Notes: a model not told the origin generated them from the letters alone. A stretch of 64,000 nucleotides of DNA from [Clostridium] scindens ATCC 35704 (GCF_004295125.1 NZ_CP036170.1:2172501-2236500); one strand, 5' to 3'; positions 1 through 12,250 are shown, counted from the stretch's first letter. Numbers and translations: made by a program.

Positions 1-120
1 AGCGATTATTCAGAACAAACCAGATTCGAGGCAACGAATAGAAAAAATGCCAACTGGCCAACGCCGGCAACGCTATGCCGACGTAGGATCGAAGCGCCGC
101 CCGTGCGCTTAAGTCCGCTT

Positions 121-3014
<2,894 letters not shown>

Positions 3015-3098
3015 AGAGAGGCTGGAAGGCAGAAAAAGACTCGGAGTTGGAGTTTCGGATGGAAGTATTTCCCGTATGCGGTTTTGAAGGTATATATG

Positions 3099-3131
3099 AA
3101 AAGTCCAGGAGTTAATTTCCTGGACTTTTTT
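3099..3131. terminator. Intrinsic terminator of the rRNA operon
   Basis: A hairpin with arms AGTCCAGGA and TCCTGGACT, flanked by A's on the left and T's on the right, lies 85 bases after the 23S gene. It can act in both directions: it ends the rRNA operon and also lies just past the stop codon of the converging gene at 3133. Confidence 0.85.
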
Positions 3132-3132
3132 G

Positions 3133-3483
3133 CTATTTAAAATCTTTTTCAAATTCATCCAATGCAGCCACAAGGAGGGCTGAGGAATATGCCATTGTCG
3201 GACCACCTCCAAAAGCCGTGGCAACCGTTGCCGCTTCAAGGATTTCCTGTCTCGTGCACCCTGCTTTTAAAGCATTGTACGCATGTCCTACAATGCAATA
3301 CTCGCATCTGGAATATACGGATATAGCGATACAGATTAATTCTTTGTTCTTTGAGGAAATGCTCCCTTCGGAAAGCGCGGCTCCGATGAAGCCTGATAAG
3401 GAGCCGAATGCTTCTGGATTAGAGTCGCCTAAGGCCTTCATACCGTAATTGGAATCTTCTAATATTGCTCTGACATCTTTCAT
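3133..3483 (-). CDS. Carboxymuconolactone decarboxylase-family (AhpD-like) protein
   Basis: A 116-residue all-helical protein of the CMD/AhpD family. The family signature is visible at about residues 57-68: SRCEYCIVGHAYNA, i.e. Cys-x2-Cys-x3-His, the redox cysteine pair plus histidine typical of AhpD-like peroxidase partners. Its size matches single-domain family members. A good Shine-Dalgarno (AGGAGG in reverse complement) sits before ATG 3483. It stands alone, converging on the rRNA terminator. The Cys pair suggests thiol redox chemistry more than decarboxylation, but the substrate cannot be told. Confidence 0.88.
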   Translation of the reverse strand: MKDVRAILEDSNYGMKALGDSNPEAFGSLSGFIGAALSEGSISSKNKELICIAISVYSRCEYCIVGHAYNALKAGCTRQEILEAATVATAFGGGPTMAYSSALLVAALDEFEKDFK

Positions 3484-3516
3484 AATATAAATATCCTCCT
3501 GTCTTTTCTATATAAC

Positions 3517-3546
3517 AGTATAATGAAAGATGGAAGTTTTTGTCCA
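3517..3546 (-). promoter_or_regulatory. Possible promoter of the AhpD-like gene
   Basis: On the minus strand a TGGACA-like -35 is followed after 18 bases by TATACT, about 35 bases before the start codon at 3483. The fit to sigma-A is reasonable but short motifs like this are weak evidence alone. Confidence 0.4.
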
Positions 3547-3669
3547 ATTGATATATAAAAAGAGAGAAGAGAGATATAGGAGCCATCTATAGCAAGTTCA
3601 ATATTTAAGAAATATAGTAATATATGGTATAATATTTGTAACTATCTGAGGGAATGAAAGGTATTATAC

Positions 3670-4020
3670 ATGAGGGAAGAGAATCACAAGAAAGATGCAC
3701 GGCTAATTGATCTGGCAGGATCAAAGGGGAAGAACATCTGAAACACTGGCTGAAAAGAGTAATGATAAATTGCGGCAAGAAGCAGTTTGAAAACGCATAT
3801 CGGAAGCGACTTGAGGATTATATGGCGAACGCGGGCGAGTATGAGTTCGTGTTCTTTAAGAACGACTCAGGCTTATCAGTGATTATTCCGATGAGAATTT
3901 CCAGATGTATATCTGGAAAGATGCTGATCCGGAGAAATACTATAACAGTTGTATGATAGAATTTGATACGCCGACTGAAAAAGTATATGAGATGCAGACG
4001 CAGAGGCAGTGCTATGAGTA
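3670..4020 (+). pseudogene. Broken gene fragment of unknown function
   Basis: A short start (MREENHKKDARLIDLAGSKG) ends at a stop near 3740. A second frame then runs YRKRLEDYMANAGEYEFVFF, and a third continues with DENFQMYIWKDADPEKYYNS to a TAG at 4018. The three pieces have protein-like composition and meet where single frameshifts would join them, so this looks like one decayed acidic and aromatic-rich protein. I do not recognise the family. The first piece may be unrelated. Confidence 0.4.
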
Positions 4021-4044
4021 GGCGCTGCCAGCAAGAATAAAACA

Positions 4045-4086
4045 GAATAAGGAGCACGCGGCAAGATTGCCGCGCGCTTCTTATTC
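4045..4086. terminator. Bidirectional hairpin terminator
   Basis: A long inverted repeat spans GAATAAG...CTTATTC with a GC-rich core (GCGGCAA/TTGCCGC). It lies just past the stop of coaBC on the minus strand and after the broken fragment on the plus strand. Confidence 0.75.
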
Positions 4087-4092
4087 GTTGCC

Positions 4093-5292
4093 TTAAGATT
4101 CCTGCCTAAGTGCTAAGATATGATTGATAAGCAGCGTAGCAATATCATCCTTGCTCATCAGTTCCAGTTCGGTTACGCAATCCGGAGTGATCATGGTGAC
4201 AATATTGGTGTCGGTCTCAAATCCAGCCCCCTTCACCTTCAGATTATTGGCAATGATCATATCCAGATTCTTCTTCACCAGTTTCTTCTTGGAATTCTCC
4301 AGCATATTTTCGGTTTCCATAGAGAATCCACAAAGGAACTGGCCGGGCTTTTTGTTATCACCCAGAAATTTCAGAATATCGTCCGTGCGCTCCAGAGGGA
4401 TGCTAAGTTCAGCATCCGATTTCTTGACCTTTTCATCTGCAACCTGGGATGGACGGTAATCGGCAACGGCAGCAGCCTTGATGATGATGTCCATATCCCG
4501 GCTTCTGGAAGTGACGGCATCAAACATGTCTCTGGCAGAAGTGACAGGAATCACATCGACGAACATCGGCGGCTCTATAGCGGTTTTTCCGGTTACCAGC
4601 GTAACCTGCGCCCCCCTTAGCATACAGTCCCTCGCAATGCTGTATCCCATCTTTCCCGAAGAGTGGTTGGTAATGTACCTGACCGGATCAATGGCTTCCC
4701 GGGTAGGTCCTGCGGTAACGAGAACCTTTAAGCCCAACATATCTTTGGGGCAGGCACAGCATCTGTAAATGTGCTGGAGGATGAATTCAGGCTCCGGCAT
4801 CTTCCCGGCTCCGGTATCCCCGCATGCCAGCCTTCCGCTGGCAGGATCTATGATTTCCATACCGTACTTTCTCAACGCTTCCAGGTTGTTCTGGGTCACC
4901 GCATTCTCATACATTGCCGTATTCATCGCCGGCACGATGATCTTAGGACATCTGCAGGCCAGGAAGGTAGTCGTCAGCATGTCATCAGCCATGCCATGGG
5001 CAATCTTGGCAATCACATTGGCAGTTGCCGGGGCGATTACGGCAACGTCCGCCTTCTGGGCAAGAGCAACATGTTCGACATGGAATTCGAAATTCCTGTC
5101 AAATGTGTCGATCACGCAACGGTTGCCAGTGAGCGTCTCAAAAGTAATCGGCGTAATAAAGTTTGTGGCATGCTCGGTCATAAGCACATGGACCTCGGCC
5201 CCTGATTTGACCAGCATGCTGGCCAGGCTGGCGCTTTTATATGCGGCAATTCCTCCGGTAACGCCCAGGAGGATCGTTTTTCCTTTTAACAT
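4093..5292 (-). CDS. coaBC: CoaBC: phosphopantothenoylcysteine decarboxylase / phosphopantothenate-cysteine ligase
   Basis: A 399-residue bifunctional coenzyme A enzyme that first ligates cysteine to 4'-phosphopantothenate and then decarboxylates the product. The N-terminal flavoprotein half begins LLGVTGGIAAYKSASLA and holds the active His in HVEHVALAQ (about 73), the PAMNTAMY motif (about 121-128) and the substrate clamp GRLACGDTGAGKM (about 153-165). The CoaB half begins near 187 with TAGPTREAIDPVRYI and contains AAAVADYRP. Length and domain order are normal. The pantothenate-type ECF component on the other strand fits the same pathway. Confidence 0.97.
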   Translation of the reverse strand: MLKGKTILLGVTGGIAAYKSASLASMLVKSGAEVHVLMTEHATNFITPITFETLTGNRCVIDTFDRNFEFHVEHVALAQKADVAVIAPATANVIAKIAHGMADDMLTTTFLACRCPKIIVPAMNTAMYENAVTQNNLEALRKYGMEIIDPASGRLACGDTGAGKMPEPEFILQHIYRCCACPKDMLGLKVLVTAGPTREAIDPVRYITNHSSGKMGYSIARDCMLRGAQVTLVTGKTAIEPPMFVDVIPVTSARDMFDAVTSRSRDMDIIIKAAAVADYRPSQVADEKVKKSDAELSIPLERTDDILKFLGDNKKPGQFLCGFSMETENMLENSKKKLVKKNLDMIIANNLKVKGAGFETDTNIVTMITPDCVTELELMSKDDIATLLINHILALRQES

Positions 5293-5420
5293 AGTATGTT
5301 TCCTTTCTGTATGATTTTCATATTACTATAACTATAACCTGTTTTGGGACGTGTTGCAAGAAGTCCTGTGTGAAAAGGACGGGTGAATAAATATGTACGT
5401 CAGCTATATGTGGAAAAGAG

Positions 5421-5449
5421 TTGCTTAATATTGACCCGGGTGTTATAAT
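5421..5449 (+). promoter_or_regulatory. Promoter of the ECF S-component gene
   Basis: TTGCTT (5421-5426) and TATAAT (5444-5449) are separated by exactly 17 bases, a strong sigma-A arrangement 60 bases before the start codon. An inverted repeat TACAA-N5-TTGTA overlaps the expected start of transcription and could be an operator. Confidence 0.65.
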
Positions 5450-5508
5450 TACAACGTAATTGTATTGTATCCTGCACAGCAGGAATGATAACAAGGAGGA
5501 ATTGAATA

Positions 5509-6165
5509 ATGAAGACAAAGAAACACGACACACGTTGGATGGTCAGTGTTGCACTTATGGCAGCGATTGTCATCGTGCTGGCGAACACGCCGCTGGGGAT
5601 GATTCAACTGCCGATTATTAAGGCGACAACTGTACACATTCCGGTAATTATCGGAGCGATTCTGTTAGGCCCATCAGCCGGAGCAATCCTGGGCGCCGTA
5701 TTTGGCGTATGCTCATTGATCAGCAATACGATGGCGCCAACGCTTTTATCCTTTGCATTCTCTCCATTCATGAGTACTACAGGGATACCGGGAGCACTAA
5801 AGGCAATCTGGATTTCAGTAGGATGCAGGATCTTGATTGGAGTAGCGGCAGGATGGCTATGGATTTTACTGAGCAAGCTGAAGGTAGGCCAGTTGATAGC
5901 GCTTCCAATCGTAGGATTCATCGGGTCAATGGTGAATACGGTGGCGGTTATGGGAAGCATTTACCTGCTATTCGCCCAGGAGTACGCGCAGGCCAGGGAA
6001 GTTGGCGTAACCGCGGTATGGGGCCTGATTATGGGAACGGTGACTGCATCAGGAATACCGGAGGCAATCGCGGCGGCAGTGCTGGTACTGGCATTAGGCA
6101 AAGTACTGATTCAGGTATTTAAGAAGATGAATATAAGAATGATGAACACCCAACTAGCCAAGTAA
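5509..6165 (+). CDS. ECF transporter S component, probably for pantothenate
   Basis: A 218-residue very hydrophobic protein with about six membrane segments, the pattern of energy-coupling-factor substrate-binding subunits. The N-terminal part (LMAAIVIVLANTPLGMIQLP followed by THIPVIIGAILLGPSAGA) resembles PanT-like S components, where the segment after the first helix faces the substrate. Its divergent position next to coaBC supports pantothenate, but this is context-based. The shared energizing module (EcfA1A2T) is not in the window. It has a strong GGAGG before ATG 5509. Confidence 0.85.
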   Translation: MKTKKHDTRWMVSVALMAAIVIVLANTPLGMIQLPIIKATTVHIPVIIGAILLGPSAGAILGAVFGVCSLISNTMAPTLLSFAFSPFMSTTGIPGALKAIWISVGCRILIGVAAGWLWILLSKLKVGQLIALPIVGFIGSMVNTVAVMGSIYLLFAQEYAQAREVGVTAVWGLIMGTVTASGIPEAIAAAVLVLALGKVLIQVFKKMNIRMMNTQLAK

Positions 6166-6269
6166 GAAGTTAATATAAAAAAATAAGGGGCTGTCGGTTT
6201 GTGATATGCTCCCTTCTAGGTAGACAAGTGAAATAATAAAAACTTGTCACTTAGGAGGGAGCATACTTT

Positions 6270-6704
6270 ATGTCAAAGAAGACGATATCTGCTAAAGATA
6301 AAATATCTGCGGTTATGCTATATTTTGAGGGAAATGTTTCCCAGCATCAATTGGCAGAACGGTTAGAGGTGAGTCTTGCTACTGTCCAACAATGGATTCG
6401 TAATTATGAATCTATGGGGGAAGATGCATTCCTAATGAAACATTATAAACGATATTCAAAAGAACTGAAACTCCAAGCGGTGCAGGAATATTTTATAGAC
6501 GTAAATGATAAACGAGTGCTGCGGATATGTCGTAAAAAAGATATCAAATCAACTATAAAATACTCAAATAATGGTTGTACAGGACAAGCTGCTAATCCAC
6601 AGTATATTGCCGAAAACATCCTAAATAGAGAGTTCACAGTGATATGCCAAATGAGAAATGGCTTACTGACGTCACGGAATTTAAATATTATGTCGGACCC
6701 GTAG
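6270..6704 (+). pseudogene. IS3-family transposase, N-terminal part (orfA plus start of orfB), truncated
   Basis: The start SAKDKISAVMLYFEGNVSQHQLAERLEVSLATVQQWI is a helix-turn-helix of the IS150 orfA type. After about residue 80 the frame jumps to the orfB region (LRICRKKDIKSTIKYSNNGC, then AANPQYIAENILNREF), which shows a large internal deletion. A frameshift near 6632 then takes the catalytic core into another frame (HSDMPNEKWLTDVTEFKY), where the first Asp of the DDE triad lies. Confidence 0.8.
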
Positions 6705-6740
6705 TACACAAAATATACTTGAGCGCTATATTAGATCTAT

Positions 6741-7064
6741 ATGAAAAATCCGAATGCACATCCACTTTGCCATAGTGATAGGGGATATCAATATACAAAC
6801 CGATCATTTCATAATAAACTAGAAAAAGCAGGCATGACACAAAGTATGTCTCGTGTAGGTAAATGCATCGATAACGGTCCTATGGAAGGATTTTGGGGCA
6901 TTCTCAAACGAGAAAGATATTATGGTAAACGTTTTACTGATAAAGAAACACTTGTAAAAATGATTGAAGATTATATAGATTACTATAACAACAAACGCTT
7001 GCAAAGAAATCTTGGAGTTTTAACTCCAATGGAAAAACATGAAATCTACTTGCAAGCCGCATGA
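6741..7064 (+). pseudogene. IS3-family transposase C-terminal catalytic fragment
   Basis: This is the C-terminal third of the rve integrase core: HSDRGYQYTNRSFHNKLEKA gives the second catalytic Asp, and NGPMEGFWGILKRE gives the catalytic Glu, followed by the usual YYNNKRLQRNLGVLTPMEKH tail. It lacks its N-terminal part because of a deletion after LSAILDLYEKS. Confidence 0.85.
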
Positions 7065-7163
7065 AAAACTGCCAGCAGATAATCTACTGGCAGAAAAAAT
7101 CTTATATTTTTTCATTTGTCTACTTGACGGGAGCAGTTCAGTTCCCGACAGCCCCCCTTTTAA

Positions 7164-8330
7164 TTAAACTGCAAGCTTCAAAATTTCTATAAATTCTTTT
7201 ACATGCAGTGGTACATAATGTCCTACCGGAGCGGTGTCATTATGTGTAGCTCTGTCTGCCATTTCTTTGAAGTGTGTATCGTCGATTCCCATTTCTGTGA
7301 GAGAAGTCTTCAGATTCAGTGACTGGAAGAATTCTTTTAATTTGTCGGCTAAGATGTAAGCCATTTCTTTTTCTGTGTAGTTGTATGGATCTATATCGAA
7401 GACACGTTTTGCAAGTTGAGCAAGTTTGTAAGGTTTTACTTCTGCCATGTATTTGCACCATGCTACAAGAACAACTGCCATTCCTTCGCCGTGAGTGATG
7501 CCATACTGAGCGCTGATTTCATGCTCGATTCTGTGTGAACCCCAGTCAGCGGCACGTCCGGTATCAAGGATTCCGTTGTGTGCAACGGATGCAAGCCACT
7601 GAATCTCAGCACGTGCATCGTAGTTTGCCGGGTCTTTCATCAGACGTTTTGCATTGATGATTGCTGCCTGAATGGCACCTTCGATCATATAATCAGTTGT
7701 ATCTGTGTGAGCAACGTCAGAGAAATATCTCTCTAACAGGTGGGAAAGGATATCAGCGCATCCGCAGGATGTCTGATATGCCGGAAGCCCCATGGTATAT
7801 TTCGGGTTCATGATTGCAAATTTCGGGATGATCATGTCATCTTCGAATCCTAATTTCATCAGTCCGTTGGAAACGATCGCTGCATTAGATGTCTCAGAAC
7901 CACTTGCCGGAAGTGTTGTGATTGCTCCAATCGGAACTGCTGTTTCAGGAGTGGCGGATCCATCAAAGAAATCCCATACATCTCCATCATAAGGAATACC
8001 AAGTGCGATAGATTTTGCTGTGTCTACAGAACTTCCGCCGCCGGCAGCGAGTACGAAGTCTGTTTTATGTTCTTTACATACTTTTACAAGATCACGGATC
8101 AGTTCGATCTTCGGGTTTGGAACAACTTCTCCACATTCCTGGAAATCAATTCCAAGACGGTCACAAGCATCTTTGATAACATCCCAGATACCAAGTGTTT
8201 TAATGAAATCTCCACTGTATACGAACATCAGAGAAGTTACTTTGTATTCTTTTAAAAGATCATACATATTATTTTCAGCTCCGTCACCGAAGAAGATGCG
8301 AGCCGGGTTTCTATAGTGAAAGTTTAACAT
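7164..8330 (-). CDS. Iron-containing alcohol dehydrogenase (BdhA/YqhD type)
   Basis: A 388-residue group III alcohol dehydrogenase reducing aldehydes with NAD(P)H. The nucleotide-binding stretch has AAGGGSSVDTAKSIA (about 95-109) and the GAITTLPASGSETS motif (about 135-148). Metal ligands are expected in DILSHLLERYF and in the distal RIEHEISAQYGITHGEGMAV (about 265-285), where His-x13-His is seen. Length is normal. It follows the DeoR-type gene by 41 bases, so the two probably form one unit. Its likely job is to reduce the aldehyde made by the divergent aldolase pathway. The IS3 remnant ends 8 bases past its stop. Confidence 0.93.
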   Translation of the reverse strand: MLNFHYRNPARIFFGDGAENNMYDLLKEYKVTSLMFVYSGDFIKTLGIWDVIKDACDRLGIDFQECGEVVPNPKIELIRDLVKVCKEHKTDFVLAAGGGSSVDTAKSIALGIPYDGDVWDFFDGSATPETAVPIGAITTLPASGSETSNAAIVSNGLMKLGFEDDMIIPKFAIMNPKYTMGLPAYQTSCGCADILSHLLERYFSDVAHTDTTDYMIEGAIQAAIINAKRLMKDPANYDARAEIQWLASVAHNGILDTGRAADWGSHRIEHEISAQYGITHGEGMAVVLVAWCKYMAEVKPYKLAQLAKRVFDIDPYNYTEKEMAYILADKLKEFFQSLNLKTSLTEMGIDDTHFKEMADRATHNDTAPVGHYVPLHVKEFIEILKLAV

Positions 8331-8371
8331 TTGTATTGCCTCCTAAGGGTTTTATACCTGATTAATAGTAT

Positions 8372-9142
8372 TTAGCAATAACAAATGGGAATGTTGCACT
8401 GCTGCAATTTATCTTCCCATACATCGGGCAGACGTTTATCTGTGATGATCATATCAATATCCTTCAAATCTGTAATCTTATATTCCGCAGTATCTGAAAA
8501 CTTTGTATGGTCAGCGACCAGATAATGTTTACGTGATTGAGAGATGAAAGCCTTTCTTACCTGGCTTTCGCTCATATTGTTGTCGAGCAGACCGTGAGTT
8601 AAGTCGATGGCTGAGTTGCTGATGAAGCACTTATCTGCAATGTAATAGGATATCGCATCGGTGGTCTGATATCCTGTAAATGAATTGGAACGTTGACGGA
8701 ATGTGCCGCCAAGTGAAATAAGCTTCAGGTTAGAAGACTGATTGCTAAATAAATTAATAATACGAAGAGAGTTGGTGATAATGATCATCTTCTGATTCCT
8801 TTGCACAAGTTCTTTGGCCAGTGTTAGGCAAGTCGTGCTGCAATCAAGGAAAATAGTATCGCCTTCTTTGATGAAGCGATTGATTGCGCAGGCGGCCAGT
8901 CTCTCTTTTTCTTGTGAGAAAAAAGTCTCACGTAACTGTACAGGTGCACCTTTGTCATCCGCATCCGGAAGGAATGCTCCGCCGTGGATTCTTTTTAATT
9001 TGTTCTGTGATTCCATCTCTTTTAAATCTCTTCGAATGGTTTCTTCACTGCAATTAAGCTTTTGACTCATTGTGGAAATTAAGATGCTTCCATACGTATG
9101 AAGCTCTTCTTCCAAATGTTTTTGTCTGTCAATCTTTAACAT
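8372..9142 (-). CDS. DeoR-family transcriptional regulator
   Basis: A 256-residue DeoR/GlpR-type repressor. The N-terminal winged helix-turn-helix (about 1-58) includes ISTMSQKLNCSEETIRRDLKEMESQNKLKRIHGGA, the classic family signature. The C-terminal phosphosugar-sensing fold contains AACAINRFIKEGDTIFLDCSTTC and later SAIDLTHGLLDNN. Such regulators are usually released by a phosphorylated sugar. It lies divergent to the NhaC-mtnK-mtnA operon and upstream of the iron alcohol dehydrogenase, so it most likely controls both. Confidence 0.92.
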   Translation of the reverse strand: MLKIDRQKHLEEELHTYGSILISTMSQKLNCSEETIRRDLKEMESQNKLKRIHGGAFLPDADDKGAPVQLRETFFSQEKERLAACAINRFIKEGDTIFLDCSTTCLTLAKELVQRNQKMIIITNSLRIINLFSNQSSNLKLISLGGTFRQRSNSFTGYQTTDAISYYIADKCFISNSAIDLTHGLLDNNMSESQVRKAFISQSRKHYLVADHTKFSDTAEYKITDLKDIDMIITDKRLPDVWEDKLQQCNIPICYC

Positions 9143-9190
9143 AACTCATAAATCCTTTCAACACATTTATAGAAAAAATGCATAACTATA

Positions 9191-9448
9191 TTGAACGCAG
9201 TTATATAATACCAAAAAATCCCTCATTTTTCAACACTAAAAAATAAAAAACAGTCAAATGTTGTGAAAATGACGGTAAAAGTCAAGAAAAAGCCAAAGAA
9301 AGTAAAAAAAATAAACAAAAATATTGTTGACAAATGTGTATAAATGTTGTAATTTGTTGCTATAGCAAAATAACTGAAGGAGGGTAAACTTAATAAAATG
9401 TGATTTTGAGGGGAATTTAGGAAAAATGACATTTTATGTTGAATGCAG
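9191..9448. promoter_or_regulatory. Divergent regulatory region with repeated TTGAAYGCAG
   Basis: The 460 bases between the DeoR gene and the NhaC gene are AT-rich and hold no gene. The decamer TTGAAYGCAG occurs twice, at 9191-9200 (TTGAACGCAG) and 9439-9448 (TTGAATGCAG), once near each divergent start. A TTGACA at 9327-9332 has TAATTT 17 bases later, a weak promoter reading toward NhaC. The decamer is a candidate DeoR operator; this is inference. Confidence 0.4.
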
Positions 9449-9602
9449 GAACTAAGCAACAAGACACAATATTAATTACAAGCGGACGTTATTATAATGA
9501 AACAAGGAACATTGACCACAGACCACAAGATGATTCAAAGTTTCATTAAAAAGAAAAATAAAAATGTAACGTTAAAAAGGTATGTAAGAAAGGAAGAGTA
9601 AA

Positions 9603-10928
9603 ATGGAAAACGCTAACAACAAGAAAGGAAGCTTTATGGGGTTATTACCTCTGGTAATTTTCCTGGTAGTTTATTTTGCAATGGGTATTGGAACTGGAGA
9701 TTTCTCTAACTTCCCATTAATGATCGGTATTTTCTTGGCATCCGCTATTTCATTATTTATGAAGAGCCCGGTAGCTGAGAAAAAGACATTCACAGAAAAA
9801 GTTGTTATGTTCTGTAAAGGTGGTGGAGATGACACATTGATCCTGATGGTAATCATCTACATGCTGGCCGGAGCATTCTACGGAGTAGCAAGCGGAATGC
9901 ACGCAACAGATACAGTAACAAACATCGGTATTTCAATCCTGCCGGCAAACATGATCCTTCCGGGATTATTCTTAATCGGTTGTGTTTTAAGTTTCTCAAT
10001 GGGAACATCAATGGGTACTGTAGCAGCCCTGATGCCAATCGCAATTGACATCGCATCTAAAACAGGCGTAAGCGTAGCATTTGTAAGTGGTGTTGTAGTA
10101 GGTGGAGCAATGTTCGGTGATAACCTTTCATTCATTTCTGATACAACAATCGCAGCAACAACAACACAGGGAATCGGAAACAAAGAAAAATTCAAAGCAA
10201 ACATTTTCATGGTTGGACCAGCAGTGCTCATTACAGTAGTAGCACTTGCTCTGTATCCAATCGATGCAACTAAGATTTCTACAGGTGGATCTATCAACCT
10301 TGTAAACTTAGTTCCTTACATTTTAATTATCGCATTATCTCTTGCAGGTATGCATGCAGTAATGGCCATGACAATTTCTGTTATTTCAGGAATGATCATC
10401 GGAGTTATCCACGGAGACTTCTCGTTTGTAAAATCATTCACAGTTGTACATGATGGTATGACAAGTATGCAGGACATGGCAGTTATCGCTATCTTCGTAG
10501 GTGGTCTTGTAGCAATCATGCAGTACTTAGGTGGGATTGACTGGTTACTGAACAAACTGGCTAAAGGAATGAAATCTAAAGTCGGTGCAGAACTTAGTAT
10601 CGCAGCGCTTGTAAGTTTAGTAGACGTAGCAACAACAAACAACACAATTTCTATCATCGCAGTTGGACCGATCGCAAAAGATATCTCAGAAGAGTTTGAC
10701 ATCGCTCCGGCAAGAACAGCTAGTATTCTTGACCTGTTCTCATCTGCATTCAATGGTTTAACACCATATGCAGGACAGCTTCTGACGGCTGGTGCAATGG
10801 CTAAGATTGCTCCGGTAGCTATTATGCCATATGTATGGTATGACATCCTTATGATCATCTTCGGTGTAATCTTCATTGTAATCGGACGGCCGAAATTCAA
10901 AGAAAAAGCTGCAAAAGCTTCAAACTAA
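9603..10928 (+). CDS. NhaC-family Na+/H+ antiporter-like transporter
   Basis: A 441-residue integral membrane protein with about 11-12 helices of the NhaC family (LPLVIFLVVYFAMGIGTGDF at the start, then SMGTSMGTVAALMPIAIDIA and GAMFGDNLSFISDTTIAATTTQG, the conserved discontinuous-helix motifs). Relatives exchange Na+ for H+ or carry organic anions. As first gene of a sugar-salvage operon it may carry the substrate or a by-product of that pathway instead of serving pH homeostasis. Its start is preceded by AGGAAGAG. Confidence 0.85.
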   Translation: MENANNKKGSFMGLLPLVIFLVVYFAMGIGTGDFSNFPLMIGIFLASAISLFMKSPVAEKKTFTEKVVMFCKGGGDDTLILMVIIYMLAGAFYGVASGMHATDTVTNIGISILPANMILPGLFLIGCVLSFSMGTSMGTVAALMPIAIDIASKTGVSVAFVSGVVVGGAMFGDNLSFISDTTIAATTTQGIGNKEKFKANIFMVGPAVLITVVALALYPIDATKISTGGSINLVNLVPYILIIALSLAGMHAVMAMTISVISGMIIGVIHGDFSFVKSFTVVHDGMTSMQDMAVIAIFVGGLVAIMQYLGGIDWLLNKLAKGMKSKVGAELSIAALVSLVDVATTNNTISIIAVGPIAKDISEEFDIAPARTASILDLFSSAFNGLTPYAGQLLTAGAMAKIAPVAIMPYVWYDILMIIFGVIFIVIGRPKFKEKAAKASN

Positions 10929-10978
10929 GAGCGGAAATAAAAGACAGAAATTAAATGTTAGAAAGCAGGAATTTGAAA

Positions 10979-12184
10979 ATGGATAAATATTCAAGGCATT
11001 TTTTGCTGAACGTTGATACAGCAAAAGAATATGCAAAAGAAAAAGTTGGATATTTTAAAGATGATGAAACATTAGAGGCAATCGAGATCGGTGATGGTAA
11101 CATCAACTACGTATTTAAAGTTTGGAATCCGGAGACAGGTAAATCCCTGATCATCAAACAGGCAGATACAGTTCTTCGCTCTTCAGGAAGACCGCTTGAT
11201 ATGCATCGTAATAAAATTGAAGCAGAGATCCTTGGCATTGAAGGAAAATTATCTGAGGGATATGTTCCGGAGATTTATCTTTATGACGAGAATATGTATG
11301 CATTATCTATGGAAGATATTTCCGCATACAAGAACCTTCGTACAGAGATGGAAGCAGGAAAGGCTTTCCCGAAACTTGCAGATGATATTGCAACTTTCAT
11401 GGCGGACACACTGCTTCCGACAACCGATCTGATTCTGGACAGAGCCGAGAAAAAGGAAAAAGTAAAATTATTTACCAACCCGGAACTCTGCGATATTTCA
11501 GAAGATCTGGTATTTACAGAGCCATATTATGATTATAAAGGACGTAACATCATCCTGGATCAGAACATGGATTTTGTAAAAGAAAGGCTCTATGGAGACC
11601 AGGAACTGCATGCAGAAGTAGGACAGCTTCGCGATGACTTTATGAATCATGCACAGGCATTGATCCACGGAGACTTACATTCTGGTTCTATTTTCGTAAA
11701 TAAGGAAGGAACAAAAGTCATTGATCCGGAATTCGCATTCTACGGACCAATGGGTTACGATATCGGTAACGTAATCGGAAATCTGTTCTTTGCCTGGGCA
11801 AACAAATATTATACAGATTCTGAAAATACAGAATTCCTGACATGGATTGAGAGCACAATCGGAGAAGTTACAGATAAATTCAAAGAGAAGTTCTCAGCAA
11901 AATGGGATGCGCTTGTTGAATTCCCACTGTATAAGACAGAAGGATTCAAAAAATATTATACAGATAAAGTAATGGCAGATTCTTTCGGATATGCCGGTAC
12001 AGAAATCATCCGTCGTGTTGTAGGAGATTCTAAAGTAAAAGAAGTTACTTCTGTTACAAATGTAGATCTTCGTATACCGATGGAAAGAACTTTGATCCAG
12101 ATCGGTATCAAACTGATCAAGGAAAGAAGAACTCTGAAAGACGGAGCAGCAATCAAAGCTGTTGGTAAAGAGTATTTAAAATAA
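10979..12184 (+). CDS. mtnK: S-methyl-5-thioribose kinase (MtnK-like)
   Basis: About 401 residues of the aminoglycoside-phosphotransferase fold, MtnK type, phosphorylating 5-methylthioribose (or 5-deoxyribose) at C1. Visible features are IGDGNINYVFKV (Gly-rich loop), SLIIKQA (ATP-binding Lys), LIHGDLHSGSIF (catalytic Asp and metal-binding loop) and VIDPEFAFYGPMGYDIGN (the DPE motif typical of MtnK). I prefer ATG 10979, which has GCAGGA 8 bases before it; ATG 10955 would add 8 residues without a good ribosome binding site. It lies 50 bases after the NhaC gene. Confidence 0.92.
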   Translation: MDKYSRHFLLNVDTAKEYAKEKVGYFKDDETLEAIEIGDGNINYVFKVWNPETGKSLIIKQADTVLRSSGRPLDMHRNKIEAEILGIEGKLSEGYVPEIYLYDENMYALSMEDISAYKNLRTEMEAGKAFPKLADDIATFMADTLLPTTDLILDRAEKKEKVKLFTNPELCDISEDLVFTEPYYDYKGRNIILDQNMDFVKERLYGDQELHAEVGQLRDDFMNHAQALIHGDLHSGSIFVNKEGTKVIDPEFAFYGPMGYDIGNVIGNLFFAWANKYYTDSENTEFLTWIESTIGEVTDKFKEKFSAKWDALVEFPLYKTEGFKKYYTDKVMADSFGYAGTEIIRRVVGDSKVKEVTSVTNVDLRIPMERTLIQIGIKLIKERRTLKDGAAIKAVGKEYLK

Positions 12185-12250
12185 GTAAATAAAATCACTT
12201 TCCGGACCGGTTAAACGTTCCGGAAGGTATCTATTAGAAAAGGAAGATGT

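Larger units (their letters stand above)
6187..7155 (+). mobile_element. Degenerate IS3-family (IS150-like) insertion sequence
   Basis: The ends are related inverted repeats. The left end starts GGGGCTGTCGG and carries TGCTCCC and GTAGACAA further in. The right end, read inward, starts GGGGCTGTCGGG with TGCTCCC and GTAGACAA at matching places. The element is about 970 bp, several hundred bases shorter than a full IS150-type element. It contains a helix-turn-helix orfA start, a joined fragment of orfB and the DDE C-terminus, with internal deletions and frameshifts, so it cannot move by itself. No clear target-site duplication is seen. Confidence 0.85.

Noticed and set aside
4120-5314. Several plus-strand frames of 96-181 codons opposite coaBC
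   Set aside because: Antisense shadows of a well conserved gene.
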